Origin: Ianthella basta
Taxonomy: Eukaryota > Porifera > Demospongiae > Verongiida > Ianthellidae
Reading direction: 5' to 3'
NCBI GenBank assembly: GCA_964019415.1
Contig: OZ025889.1
Span: 457,001-521,000, forward strand
Length of the DNA stretch: 64,000 bases
The position numbers and the translations under genes were made by a program. The notes beneath the pieces are model-generated. The model was not told the origin of the DNA. It did not search any database and saw only the letters and a program-made list of their open reading frames with translations. Below, one piece after another: positions 1 to 15,225 of the stretch; positions within the stretch are counted from its first letter, which is position 1, and each line of letters starts with the position of its first letter.

Positions 1-24
1 CACACACGAGTCACACAACATATG

Positions 25-1181
25 CTATTCTGTCCACACACCCCACTGCAATGGTTTGCCACTGGGAGGCATTCGTTGCCGAACATCTCCCAGGTCCCAT
101 GTCACTCCATCCATTGCTGTGTGATATAACAGTACAACACCATCAGAGGGACCACCTGATTGGCTGACATCATCGTGTGGCAACTGCCTGGTTGCTATGG
201 AGAGGCTGGGTAACTCCCTCTGTGCCATATCATTCATGAGAAGACTAGCTATCCTCCCTTCTAAGCTAGGTCCAGTGTCAACACAGTCCTGTTGTGCTGT
301 CAATGACATCTGGCCAAGCTGGTCCTTCTCTGTTGCTCTTTCAAACAGGAGATTGGCTTGAAGCGGCTTCCACTCTCCGCGACGGCCAGGCTTTGAAGAC
401 AACTCTTCACAACTGCCATCAGGTTCTAGCTCAGTTCTCCTTGCCTCCTCTGTTGAGTCCTCACTTGACACACAAGACTCCTTGTCTGGTGTCTGCTCCT
501 CTGCAGAGCTGCTACCTCCCTCCTCGGCTGTGGCATTGGGGACAAGGTGAACGGCCAACAGTGGCAACGGAGACAATCTGAATGCCTGAATAGCTGAAAT
601 CGAGAAACTGCAGGGCAAGGGGGAGAGAGATGTGAGGACGTGTCATAAGGCTGGCACAGTGCAGTCACTGAAGGCAGTCGAATGACTATATGCAGAAGTG
701 CAACGTAAACAAATTAATGCAGCTATACAATCATATATACCATACATGCTAGGGGCTGTGCAGATCGGAACACGAGCCGCTGTGCTGCAAGCATCTATTC
801 TGTTATAAGTGAATTTGACCCATGCCACAAATCAGCCACATTTGCAATATTGATTCACCCTTTTCTGCTAACGAAAACTCCGAGCCACTGTCCTCTGCTG
901 CTTCTGCGCAGTGCTTCAACTGTGCCCTCGAATTCTCGTACGTGTGTAGACCCAACTGGCGTCTTAAGGCACTTGCACTGACCGGCTACTGCTATTTCAA
1001 GTGAAGGCAGCACCCACGTGCCCCAGAAATCTATCCCCTTGTCGCCTGGTCGCCCTCTGTGGGTAAGCTGAAAGGACTGTGAACGGAGAACTTCTATTGA
1101 CAGTAGCTCGTACGCTCTGCCAATGGCCACATTGCTCGCTCTTCGCTTTAGCTGCTGCAAAGCCCTACAGATGAGGACCAT
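25..1181 (-). CDS. Rrg7/Mrr-like restriction-endonuclease-fold protein
   Basis: Two exons, 859..1181 and 25..607, join in phase to give about 301 residues. The start is the ATG at 1181; a donor GTGAAT and an acceptor after CCTGCAG restore the frame, giving the junction SRKG-FSIS. Residues ~20-90 carry GRAYE, GDKGIDFWG and VAGQCK, the GD-x-GID...QCK pattern of the Mrr/PD-(D/E)xK nuclease fold as found in the Rrg7 (DUF2034) family of mitochondrial proteins. The stretch AFRLSPLPLLAVHL at the exon 2 start fits the end of that domain. The remaining ~170 residues are acidic, serine-rich and not recognised. The basic start of the protein (RALQQLKRR) could be a mitochondrial presequence. The gene is head-to-head with MCM7. 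Family assignment comes from motif recall only; nuclease activity is not shown. Confidence 0.6.
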
Positions 1182-1322
1182 GGCCACAAGCAGCCATATA
1201 AATATTGACAGGACACACCCGCTCTATGACGATTATAGCGTCATCTCGCACGTGCTTATGGCGCTCGTTGCCCGCGCTTTTATTCTCTCCTGTGGTACAG
1301 ATCAACTTTGTGATTGACTGAG
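1182..1322. promoter_or_regulatory. Shared divergent promoter, nuclease-like gene / MCM7
   Basis: Only 141 bp separate the two start codons. The interval has a TATAAATAT-like run near 1197 and a GCG-rich segment near 1258-1275. No defined factor site is claimed; a bidirectional promoter is inferred from spacing. Confidence 0.5.
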
Positions 1323-6061
<4,739 letters not shown>

Positions 6062-7190
6062 CCCTTTGGGCTGCCAGCTGCAGATACACTGACCTACCTG
6101 AACCGTAATACTGTTTAATGTAACACTGCCTCTCACTGCAGCTGAGTCGTGATGAGTGGTGTCAGCTTAAGAGTGATGTAGGTGTATTGGCATGTATTTG
6201 GGAACGATTGTTGGCAACCTAGTAATGCATTTCATTGCCATGGATATGATGCCACAGTGGTATTGTTTGTGCATATCATGCAAATGTACTGTTCTTTCAT
6301 TTGTCGTTAGTTCACATTTTCCACTAAATGTTCCAGGTAGAAGGATCACTCTGCTTGCTCCCATGATAGCCGCCCTATCTTCTTCGTCACACTAGATTTA
6401 GTTGTTAGTGTGAAAATGGCTGGCCTCCATGCCATGTTAAACCCATGGTGAAGCGCTATGGCAGTGTTAGTTTGGCTGTGAGCAACAAGCAGTATAGCCA
6501 GTATTAGCTACTAATCAATCGTGTGGACACTTATGTCAGCCAAAGTTCCACCCCCAGACTCATGAAGGTCGTCTATGGCTGTAGCTGCTGGTTCGTTGCA
6601 ACTGCAGCGTCTACATAGCGGAAAGCAGTGCGTGTGTTGGTTTATGTATTAAATAGGATGGACGGGCAGTTTGGCCATCCATGGTTTGTGCCAATCAGCT
6701 TCTTTGCAATAGAGAAGTTTAGCATAGTCTAATAATGTAGCAGTGCACAAATGGCCGGCTTATTAAATTGACATGCTTTCAATGTGCAGTGAGAAGTGCA
6801 AGCAGCGTGTAGAGAGAAAGGGTAATTATAACGTGTGCTATGGATAACTGCTAGTAGAAACATTACCAACCCCACGTGTTTCATGTGAAGTGCACAATAT
6901 GACAATGTATATAAACCACATGGCATTGGGTCAACATGACAATGGGATAGCTATATATGTTGATACTATCCCATGTGGTCACATGACACTGTGGATTATG
7001 CTACCACAAATGTGATTGGGTCAACATAGTGAGACCCCTGTTATGACTCAGTCCCATGTGGCTGCATAGTCCACAATGTTTCACTGCTAACTGCTGCTGT
7101 AGTCTCACTGCTAACCTACTCCTATGTGGCAAATGATTGACAATGTCATGTTAAACTGGAAGACAAAGCAAGGAAGATGCCCAGCAGTAT
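6062..7190. other. MCM7 3' flank, no gene seen
   Basis: No exon-like or conserved coding segment was found. From about 6900 on there are repeated motifs such as TCCCATGTGGTCACATGACA and GATTGGGTCAACATAGTGAG, which recur at 8761-8810 and suggest old palindromic elements. Confidence 0.6.
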
Positions 7191-7243
7191 AGTTGCCAAC
7201 GCTGAGCCCAAACTCTGCCTATTTCAACAGGAAAACAATAGGA

Positions 7244-7311
7244 GGCAAAAAGAAGAAAAAGAAAAAAAAGAAGAAAAGAAAAAAAAGAAAAAAAAGAAGA
7301 AAAAAGGATGA
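7244..7311. repeat. Purine-rich AAAAAG tract
   Basis: A run of A-rich purines (AAGAAAAAG and similar) that may be the tail of a retroposed element. Confidence 0.75.
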
Positions 7312-7501
7312 CAAAAGTCAGGATTTCAGCAGCAACACCCATTCCATAACGGATGCGGCCCCGTGCCCAGCAGCTCCCCAGACGGTCCCCCTCATTCGCG
7401 GAGTTTCCAGTTCTCATCCCTAGGTGAGACCAAGCTCCGAGACACCAGTGGCAGTATTGTGGCATGACCTTGAGAATATGGCAAAGAAAGTTTTTTTCTT
7501 G

Positions 7502-7565
7502 CCTCTCTCGGGAATCGAACCTTGGCTCGCTACAGTTGGCGCACTGGAGCCCCCGACGAGAGAGG
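7502..7565 (-). repeat. tRNA-like 64-nt structure (SINE-derived?)
   Basis: Read on the minus strand it begins CCTCTCTCG and ends CGAGAGAGG, a perfect 9-bp terminal stem. It holds GGTTCGATTCCC, a B-box-like T-loop sequence. An internal GGCTC/GAGCC stem is present. At 64 nt, with a poor T stem, it is unlikely to be a working tRNA; a tRNA-derived repeat is more likely. Confidence 0.5.
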
Positions 7566-7638
7566 ACTGCAATTGGAGCTACTTATACCCCACACTATGC
7601 AGCGCGAACGAAATAAAGTGGTGAAAAAAGAGTTACTT

Positions 7639-7688
7639 GGTGGCGCTCGAACCCGAGCCATTTGGATTACAAGTCGATGACCTTACCC
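7639..7688 (-). repeat. Second tRNA-like fragment
   Basis: On the minus strand it has GACTTGTAATCC, which resembles a tRNA-Thr(UGU) anticodon loop, then GGGTTCGAGC and a CCACCA-like end. The T stem does not pair, so this is a degenerate tRNA-derived piece. Confidence 0.45.
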
Positions 7689-7694
7689 AGCCCG

Positions 7695-7735
7695 CCATAT
7701 GCTCCCCGTACGTGGGAAGTACGGGGAGCATATGG
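7695..7735. repeat. Perfect 17-bp inverted repeat
   Basis: The arms 7695-7711 (CCATATGCTCCCCGTAC) and 7719-7735 are exact reverse complements around a 7-base loop. Confidence 0.95.
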
Positions 7736-7845
7736 TGAAGTGAAAATTGGCTGGCTGTGGCTCTGGCCAGGGAGCGCCATTGATGGATCTTGGCAATAAA
7801 TGGTTTGTGCCACCTTAGAGGTCACCTAGCTAGTTTGTGCCACTA

Positions 7846-8690
7846 GTTTGTGAAGCTGGCTGGTTTGTGCCACCGGCCGGTGGAGATAGCTGGTTCGTGC
7901 CACCTGCCGGTGGAGCTAGCTGGTTCGTGCCACAGGCCGGTAGAGTTGGCTGGTTTGTGCCACCTTCCAGGTCACCTAGCTAGTTTGTGCCACCAGCCCC
8001 ATGAAGCTGGCTGGTTTGTGCCACCGGCCGGTGGAGCTAGCTGGTCTGTGCCACCGGCCGGTGGAGCTAGCTGGTTTGTGCCACAGGCCGGTGGAGCTAG
8101 CTGGTTCGTACCACCTGCCGGTGGAGCTAGCTGGTTCGTACCACCTGCCGGTGGAGCTAGCTGGTCTGTGCCACAGGCCGGTGGAGATAGCTGGTTCGTG
8201 CCACAGGCCGGTGGAGCTAGCTGGTTCGTGCCACCGGCCGGTGGAGCTAGCTGGTTCGTGCCACCGGCCGGTGGAGATAGCTGGTTCGTGCCACCGGCCG
8301 GTGGAGCTAGCTGGTTCGTGCCACGGCATCAATCCACGATGTCATGTGACCAAGTCACCTAGCTGGTTTGTGTTACTGGTCGGTGGAGCTAGCTGGTCTG
8401 TGCCACCGGCCGGTGGAGCTAGCTGGTCAGTGCCACCGGCCGGTGGAGCTAGCTGGTTTGTGCCACCGGTCGGTGGAGCTAGCTGGTTTGTGCCACCGGC
8501 CGGTGAAGTTAGCTGGTTTGTGCCACCGGCCGATGGAGCTAGCTGGTTTGTGCCACCGGCCAGTGGAGCTAGCTGGTTTGTGCCACCGGCCAGTGAAGTT
8601 AGCTGGTTTGTGCCACCGGCCGGTGGAGCTAGCTGGTTTGTGCCACCGGCCGGTGGAGCTAGCTGGTCTGTGCCACCAGCCGGCACTGGT
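7846..8690. repeat. 30-bp minisatellite, two blocks
   Basis: The unit contains AGCTGGTTTGTGCCACC followed by GGCCGGTGG. It repeats about 26-28 times with substitutions; a non-repeat spacer at ~8323-8365 divides it. The core CCACCGGCCGGTGG is self-complementary. Because 30 is a multiple of three it opens long false reading frames on both strands. Confidence 0.95.
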
Positions 8691-9311
8691 CTTACTATGT
8701 TGACCAGACTCATTGAGGGGTAACACACAATGTCATATGAACACATGTAGCTGTAAACAGATGGGATTGGGTCTCACTGTGTTGACCCAATCCCATGTGG
8801 TCACATAACAGTTAGCTTACCTGCAATAGGATATGACCCCACCTCCCAGGCTGAAGACCTTCTAACTCCGCCGCATGCTGTATGCTGTGTAAAGAGAACA
8901 TGGCTTATGTTGCTTTCTATACGTAGGCATAGGGATGTATATCCCAGTGTGTTGTATATACTTTTTGAAGTGACTCCAAAACATCTCTTGGGTTGGCATG
9001 GTGGAAAGGCTATTTGAATGTCACAGCAGATATGCACTATATGCATCATTCACTGTACCACCAAAGTCGTCAGAGAAAAAGGCGTATAAGCCAAGACAGA
9101 CATGGGTTCGTTGCCCATGACTAGATCCATCAAATGATTCGTGCATGAGATGTGTGCTAAGCCGGTTTGTACTTAGTTCAAAAGTATACATCTTACAGTT
9201 GTTACGTGTATGAGTGTTCATGTGGTATGTACCATGTCTCTAAGTTTTTATTGCAGCTTACAGTTTTGGGAAGAACCTAAGCAAGCTCCTCTATAGTATG
9301 CCGTCAGAGTT

Positions 9312-9375
9312 TAGTCTCGCACGCCAGCCCCTATTTCCCTTATTGTGCAATAATAGGGGCTGGTGCGCGAGACTA
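9312..9375. repeat. Short foldback element
   Basis: TAGTCTCGCACGCCAGCCCC and its near-exact complement flank a short A/T-rich loop. This looks like a small palindromic MITE. Confidence 0.8.
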
Positions 9376-9396
9376 GTCAGAGTTATGCATGTACTG

Positions 9397-9548
9397 GAAC
9401 CTGTCTAAGACAGCCACCTGTGGGTCAGTTCTAACTGACCTTCATTGAGAGGTGGCTGCTCTAAAGAAGTAGATTGCAATATGCTTTAGTCCTATTTGGG
9501 ACCAGGTGGCTGCCTAGCACAGTGACTGTCTTAGACAGGTTTCACTGT
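9397..9548. repeat. Palindromic MITE-like element, second copy
   Basis: Same family as 3333-3515: it opens CCTGTCTAAGACAGCCACCT and closes GACTGTCTTAGACAGG, with the AGAGGTGGCTGC and AGTAGATTGCAATA blocks inside. Confidence 0.85.
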
Positions 9549-10120
9549 AGTAGCTAGAAGTACCATAGTAGAAGTTATGCAGTTGCTCAGGCTTCCAGCA
9601 AACACAAGACTTAGTACTCAACTTCAATGAATCTCTTTTGGTACATTCCTCTTCCTCATCAGCAAGTGCCCTCTAGCAGAGATAATTAACACAGCAGTGA
9701 AACCAATGCTATGGACAGTAATGCCCTGACTGTGCTTTGATTGTAGACACAATTGCTCTCGGTCTTTGGACCGTGTATAGTAGCCCCATCCATTGGACTC
9801 CTCACTGCTGTGGTCTCACTCATAACTGTCCCATATGTGAAAGTAAATCATGCTTGGTTGGCCATGGACTAGATAATTGATGGGGTATCCTCTGTTACTA
9901 TGGTAACAGCAGATGCCTTGGAAGCTTTGATAAGTCACTTTCTTATCTTCCTGCAATGAAACTCATTCACAGACCCAGCAGTAGCTAACACTGCTAGCAT
10001 ATCCATAGTGGGCAATCAGTAGTACTCTTGTAACATGAAGGACAGTCTGGAGTTTTAATGTTACTGTCAGCAACCATCCACATCTCCTTTTACAGCTAAC
10101 TACAACTATAGTAGTCAATG

Positions 10121-10121
<1 letters not shown>

Positions 10122-10186
<65 letters not shown>

Positions 10187-10233
10187 GCACACACACACAC
10201 ACACACACATGCACACAGTACACAGAGGTACAA

Positions 10234-10280
<47 letters not shown>

Positions 10281-10306
10281 CACACAGTACACAGAGGTAC
10301 AAACAT
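10122..10306. repeat. Compound CA microsatellite
   Basis: Two CA tracts each end in the same TGCACACAGTACACAGAGGT motif, so a CA-plus-tail unit has itself been duplicated. Confidence 0.9.
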
Positions 10307-10309
10307 TGT

Positions 10310-10900
10310 AATATGAACCAAGTGTAAAAATCATTAACTGATTAACTGGGTGGGACTGGTGAACCAGGGACAGCCCCTTCACATACATAATTGAATAGCC
10401 AGCTGGTAAACAGGTTGCTGCATGCTATGGGTATAGGTACTAATAGAAATGGTACAAGGTGCAGACACTGAAATGGGAACCAAGTGTACGCAATTAGCTG
10501 CATAGGTGGGACTGGTGAAACCAGGCCAGGCCATCATACTGTCATGTAGTTGGTCTAAACACTCTAGTAAGCAGGTGCAGAGTACACTGATAATCTAATC
10601 AAGTGTGAAAACTATTTTACTGTGTAGGCTACACTGGTGACCCAAGCCAGCCCCATCCATTCTGTAAATGGCTTCCAGCTGTCAACAGTGACTGGAGGCA
10701 GCCACTGAAATGTGAACCAGGAGTAAAAAGCGATAACCCCAACCAGTAAACAGGTGCAGAGTGCAGCTGCATGTACATTAAATATATTTATACAGAATTA
10801 ATACATACTTTATACACTACTCTGCAGGTGTAGTAAGAAATTAATGCTGTACACACACACGCCACTTAGTAGCCCCACGGTCTAGGGCAGGTTTGCTGGA
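10310..10900. other. 5' flank of HD-Cys copy 1 (duplicated flank type)
   Basis: Contains the GGTGGGACTGGTGAA, CAGCTGG and AAACAGGTGCAGAGTGCAG motifs that recur upstream of every copy of the family. They mark the duplication unit. No coding exon seen. Confidence 0.6.
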
Positions 10901-10904
10901 AGGA

Positions 10905-10912
10905 TATAAAAG
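10905..10912 (+). promoter_or_regulatory. TATA box, HD-Cys copy 1
   Basis: TATAAAAG lies 77 bp before the ATG in the cassette GCAGGTTTGCTGGAAGGATA..., which is shared by the copies. Confidence 0.8.
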
Positions 10913-10981
10913 AGAGCCTCTTCCTTTGCAAGTAACGTACCTTAACAAGTAACTTTCCTTAACCCGTGCTTGTCTACGCGT

Positions 10982-11815
10982 ATGATGAAGATGTTGTGGG
11001 GAATTGCAGTGATATTCGTCTTCACTGCTGCAAGTGTCAAGGCGGACGATGTGCACATTGATGTGATGGAAGATGAGCAGCTTGGAGGAGCATACTTCTC
11101 AAACACCTCTGATGGCTCCTGGTACATCAAATTCTCTGCCAAAGTGGATGGGGAGGAGATTTCATCCGTTTGTGAGATAGTGAGCGCGGATGATGAGGAA
11201 TTCCACGCAGAATTGACAGAACTGAAGTTTCCTTACACAGACAAAGGCAACAGGAAAATTGACCACATGCAGACCAGAGTCGTCAGCTCTGCCAGAGCCA
11301 CAGCCCAAATTCTTGACAGTTCTGAGCTTCTTCCTGCAACAGTTGATGACATAGCCGATGCTTTCTGGGACATGGCTGAAAGTTTGGCTGACAAGACTGC
11401 AGACATGGGAAAGAATGAAATTCGTTTTGCCGTGATGTACCACAGCGTCATCATCCAGGCTGCCCTGAGAATCATAAAAGGTGCCAAGAATACAAAGGAC
11501 ATCTGTGAAGTATCCCCAGACTATGAGGCCACTGGAAGCAGCTCGCTGTTCATCTGTGTGCAGGATCTGCCTCAATATCCATTGGTACCCCTCAAACGTG
11601 AACGAAGAGGTATTCTTGACTGGGTTCATAGACGCTTTGGCGGTGGAATACAAGGAGACCAACATGGATGCTGTGGCAATTACCCAGGACGCTGTTATCT
11701 TGCACTCAATATTTGCTATAGGCACGATAGAGCTTGCACCTGCTGTGCCCACTGGTGGTGTCTCTGGGGGTGCAGATGTGACTCTGGCTGCCCACGGAGC
11801 AATAAGTGCCGCTGA
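10982..11815 (+). CDS. Secreted cysteine-rich HD-Cys precursor, copy 1
   Basis: Single exon, 277 residues, family not recognised. Residues 1-21 are a clear signal peptide (MMKMLWG...ASVKA). Residues 22-205 are the pro-region, with an NTSDGS sequon, three cysteines and a helical middle (VMYHSVIIQAALRIIKGAKN). Residues 206-209 (RERR) form a furin-like site. The 68-residue tail has 12 cysteines in the order CC-x6-C-x6-C-x6-C-x-CC-x4-C-x3-C-x-C-x3-C-x5-C. Within it, CYRHDRAC resembles the His-Asp centre of secreted phospholipases A2, though with one extra residue before the second cysteine. The start is the first of two adjacent ATGs after CTACGCGT. Likely a secreted pro-peptide released by cleavage; toxin, antimicrobial or enzyme are all possible and none is shown. 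Confidence 0.85.
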   Translation: MMKMLWGIAVIFVFTAASVKADDVHIDVMEDEQLGGAYFSNTSDGSWYIKFSAKVDGEEISSVCEIVSADDEEFHAELTELKFPYTDKGNRKIDHMQTRVVSSARATAQILDSSELLPATVDDIADAFWDMAESLADKTADMGKNEIRFAVMYHSVIIQAALRIIKGAKNTKDICEVSPDYEATGSSSLFICVQDLPQYPLVPLKRERRGILDWVHRRFGGGIQGDQHGCCGNYPGRCYLALNICYRHDRACTCCAHWWCLWGCRCDSGCPRSNKCR

Positions 11816-11899
11816 GCCTATAGGCACAGTACTGGAGAATACATTACACTTTTGCGGAGAAGTGAAGAGGACAATTTTTGAAACAGTTGTTATCATTTA

Positions 11900-12980
11900 A
11901 TTACGTAAGTATTGTGTAGCTCTGAGTTTGAGTAGTACGTACATGCATACACACTTTTCTTTCATTGTGCTTAATCAAACGTTTGACTGCACATGATTAG
12001 ATCTTTTGGCTTCATGTGTAAGGATGTGAGTGAATTAAGCATTTTCCATTCATTAAATGTTTGTTGGTATATGTCACTATGCATGCAGTTGGCTAGTGTG
12101 TGTGGCATCGTGGTAGCTTTAGCAGAAGCATTAGCAACTTAGCATCAAAGAAGCAATCTCCTAGCTTGCTACCAGTATATACTCTCAAGAAACTTGAATG
12201 CCATGGAGTTCTGGTGTCATCGTTATAGTGATCATGCATCCTTAAAGGCAGCTACTCTCTGGATAGATGCTGCAGGACTGGCTGTACGACATGCCTCATG
12301 CAGTCAAAAGACTGGCTATTTTTCTCTCTAGCTCATTAATTGTGACAATTGGTGAAGAAGCCGCCAGTTAGACAACTCAAGGCATGTTCAATGTGAGCTA
12401 AATACATAGCCCTAGCTCTTATAAGTCTATATATTCTCATAGGCATATGAGAAAGAAGGTGTTGTGAAGTGGTGGAATGAGCAGCTGTTTAAATGAACCA
12501 AGTCCAATAAGTGCCTAATTGTTTTACTGTCCAGTAAACATGCAGTCACAAAGTGCAGACACTGAACCAAGCGTACAAGCAAATCTAATTTAGTTGCTGT
12601 GTAGGACTGGTGAACCCAGCCAGGGCAGGCCAGTCCCTTTGCAGTATGTGCTAGGTTTACACTCACAGGGTTCAGATAATCTAATCCAAGTGGGCAAAGA
12701 TTTTGCCATGTGGACAGCACTGGTGAGCCCTGGCCACTCCCATCCATTGTGTAAATGGATTACCAGCTGGCAAGGTACAGGTACAGGGCTCAGGCACTGA
12801 ACTGCAGACCAAGTGAACCAAGCAATAACCCCAGTAAACAGGTGCAGGGTGCAGCTATACAGTGAATACAGAATGAATTAATACACAGTTATTACACTAC
12901 CCACAGGCATATTAAAAGTTCAATTAACACAACACACATAGTCACATACATAGCCGCATGATCCAGGACAGGTTTCCTGG
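11900..12980. other. Spacer, copy 1 to copy 2
   Basis: Holds the copy 1 3' flank and a second instance of the duplicated 5' flank (from ~12420). The stretch 12110-12430 (TAGCTTTAGCAGAAGCATTA...) is repeated at 16030-16370. No gene seen. Confidence 0.6.
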
Positions 12981-12985
12981 AAGGA

Positions 12986-12993
12986 TATAAAAG
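12986..12993 (+). promoter_or_regulatory. TATA box, HD-Cys copy 2
   Basis: TATAAAAG, 65 bp before the ATG, in the shared cassette. Confidence 0.8.
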
Positions 12994-13050
12994 AGAGCAT
13001 ATCATCCTGCACAAGTAGCCTACCTTAACCAGCGTTTGTCTACACGTATT

Positions 13051-13968
13051 ATGAAGATGTTGTGGGGAATTGCAGTGATACTCGTCTTCACTGCTGCAAG
13101 CGTCAAGGCAGACGATGTGCTCATTGATGTGATGGAAGATGAGCAGCTTGGAGGAGCATACTTCTCCAACACCTCTGATGGCTCCTGGTACATCAAATTC
13201 TCAACCAAGGTGGAGGGGGAGGAGATTGTATCCGTTTGCGAGATAGTGAGCGTGAATGACGAGGAATTCCATGCAGAATTGACAGAGCTGAAGTTTCCTT
13301 ACACAGACAAAGGCAACAGGAAAATTGACCACATGCAGACCAGAGTCGTCAGCTCTGCCAGAGCCACAGCCCAAGTTCTTGAGAGTTCTGAGCTTCTTCC
13401 TGCAGCAGTTGATGACATAGCCGATGCTTTCTGGGACATGGCTGATAGTCTGGCCAAGAAGACTGCAGACATGGGAAAGAATAATATCCGCTTTGCTGTG
13501 ATATACCACAGCGTCATCATCCAGGCTGCCTTGAGAATCATGAAAGGTGCCAAGAATACAAAGGACATCTGTGAAGTGTCTCCAGACTATGAAGCCACTG
13601 GAAGCAGCTCGCTGTTCATCTGTGTACAGGACCTGCCTCATATGAAGCACTCACAGGTACCCCAGGAGCGCCAGCAAAGGCAAACCAGTGATTCTACATC
13701 CTGCAGTAGCGGGGGGTGCATTACGTGTTGTCAATTTCCATCTAGTTGTTCTTCTAGCTATAGGCTATGCTGTAATAGGAAATATGGTCGTGGATTACAG
13801 GGAACGGATTGGGGATGCTGCTCTAACTATCCAGGTCTGTGTTGTTATGCAAGTGATCTCTGCTACAATCATGACAGAATATGCACTTGTTGTGAATGGT
13901 TGATTTGTTTGTGGGGGTGTAAATGTGACTCTCACTGCCCACCAAGCCCTAAGTGCAACAAATCTTGA
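13051..13968 (+). CDS. Secreted cysteine-rich HD-Cys precursor, copy 2
   Basis: Single exon, 305 residues. Signal peptide (MKMLWGIAVILVF...) and pro-region are nearly identical to copy 1. The tail is of the long type: after QERQQRQ comes a seven-cysteine block (SCSSGGCITCC, RLCC), then the common 13-cysteine block with CCSNYPGLCC and CYNHDRICTCC. It ends PPSPKCNKS. In place of RERR there is only a weak dibasic-poor QERQQR region, so the processing site may differ. The first codon of copy 1's double ATG is ATT here, so translation starts at the single ATG. About 210 bases of its tail are the same as in copy 4. Confidence 0.85.
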   Translation: MKMLWGIAVILVFTAASVKADDVLIDVMEDEQLGGAYFSNTSDGSWYIKFSTKVEGEEIVSVCEIVSVNDEEFHAELTELKFPYTDKGNRKIDHMQTRVVSSARATAQVLESSELLPAAVDDIADAFWDMADSLAKKTADMGKNNIRFAVIYHSVIIQAALRIMKGAKNTKDICEVSPDYEATGSSSLFICVQDLPHMKHSQVPQERQQRQTSDSTSCSSGGCITCCQFPSSCSSSYRLCCNRKYGRGLQGTDWGCCSNYPGLCCYASDLCYNHDRICTCCEWLICLWGCKCDSHCPPSPKCNKS

Positions 13969-14459
13969 TCCTAGCCACCAGAGAGTATACACTCCTCTTG
14001 TGTGGGACATGTAGAAGAGAACAACTGTTTGTTCTGATTTCTTCTCATTTAAAGAAATTTTGTGTTGTTCCCAGTTTGACCACAATTAAGTATTCTTTTC
14101 ATATATTATGCATTCATGTACATTCCATGCATGCAAGTTTGACTATAAATGTACTTCATTTTTGGTACTTATGTTCTCACATTATATCAGTACAATAGCA
14201 TAATATATAGCATGCTTTCAAGTTTGATTGTCCACAATTATGATGTCACAAGAAATATGGCATCCCTGTGTCAATATGGCATGGCATCCTTAGGACATAC
14301 ATGTTTGACCCCTTGCTTATAAGTTATAGGAAACACTGAGTCCTGAATGTGAAGCATCCTATGAAAATTGGCACCCATGGTAAGATGTCACCTCCGTCTA
14401 TGTAAGGATTTTGAAGGTAGTTTGTCATTATAGTGGGAATATTCATTCACTTCTAACCC

Positions 14460-15005
14460 ATGCATTTGTTCAATAAATGAATTGACGTTTCAGCTGCATG
14501 CTGCAGCCTTCCTCAGAGTACAATCAAACAGAATGAAAAACTGAGAAGACTACACAAACAAACGGAATCTTACATTTGTCATTCACTGTCATTCATACAT
14601 CACATTATAAGTTCTAGGCTCTAAATCTGTTGCCTTTGAATGAGGCACTTCTGCCAACCACGAATCTCCACACCCTGGTCCCTGTTCATTAGCTCACTTT
14701 TATTCCTTAAGGAGATGAGGATGCAGGCTTCTTTAATCCTAAGAATGTTGATTTTAACTTCCTTGCATGGTCCAAGGTCTGGGTCTACTCCCAGACAGGG
14801 TGATGTTGAGCCCAGGCATGTTCTGCAATCGCTGACTTCTCGGTTTCTCCTCTTCTCGTGGCAGCTTGGTGCTCCTTCAGTCTACGCCCCAGGGCCCTCT
14901 TAGTCTTCCAAAGTAAGTCTGGCCACAGCCACAAGGGATCTCATACATGAAGAGGTCATCGGGAGTGGTATGAGATCCCTTGTGGATGATGCACTTGCAC
15001 ATGCC
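14460..15005 (-). mobile_element. Penelope-like element remnant with GIY-YIG fragment
   Basis: On the minus strand, ~14880-15005 reads DDLFMYEIPCGCGQTYFG, the start of a GIY-YIG endonuclease domain as in Penelope-like retroelements. After a frameshift, ~14740-14890 reads LKEHQAATRRGETEKSAIAE followed by HAWAQHHPVW, the continuation of the same domain. The end near 14485-14520 (GACGTTTCAGCTGCATGCTG) is the usual kind of terminal sequence. Stops and shifts make it dead. The neighbouring 15003-15080 is a leftover 3' end of an HD-Cys gene. Confidence 0.7.
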
Positions 15006-15099
15006 GTGACTCAGCCTAAGCACCAGAGCACAAGCCCCTCTTGTGTGGACATGTAGAAGTGGACAATTCTCTGAAATTGTTTTCTTCTCATTTAAATGT

Positions 15100-15225
15100 A
15101 TCATGTACCGTAATCGTAGAAATTTTTGTGGGACAAAAATTTTGTGTGTCAAATTATTGTGGGGCATAAATTTCATGGCCTGGGCTACCCACGAAATTTA
15201 AACCCCACAAAATGTAACTATACAT
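15100..15225. repeat. Inverted-repeat element (AAATTTTTGTGGG type)
   Basis: Blocks of AAATTTTTGTGGG, ATTGTGGGGCATAAATTTC and their complements (GAAATTTAAACCCCACAA) alternate. MITE-like, no coding potential. Confidence 0.6.

Larger units (their letters stand above)
8691..10121. other. Gene-free repeat-rich interval
   Basis: No supported gene. A perfect 13-bp inverted repeat (ATGGGATTGGGTC) lies at 8761-8773 and 8784-8796. Two further palindromic elements in this interval are listed separately. Confidence 0.6.

Noticed and set aside
7502-7565. Functional tRNA gene
   Set aside because: Only 64 nt, T stem mismatched and no clear anticodon arm.
7850-8723. Long frames (170-240 residues) of GASWFVPPA-type repeats
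   Set aside because: Produced by the 30-bp minisatellite on both strands; no start context, exon or flanking gene.
11162-11896. 244-residue minus-strand frame opposite HD-Cys copy 1
   Set aside because: Repeated antisense frames appear opposite each copy because the copies are similar; no promoter or splice support, and the sense frame has signal peptide and cysteine pattern.
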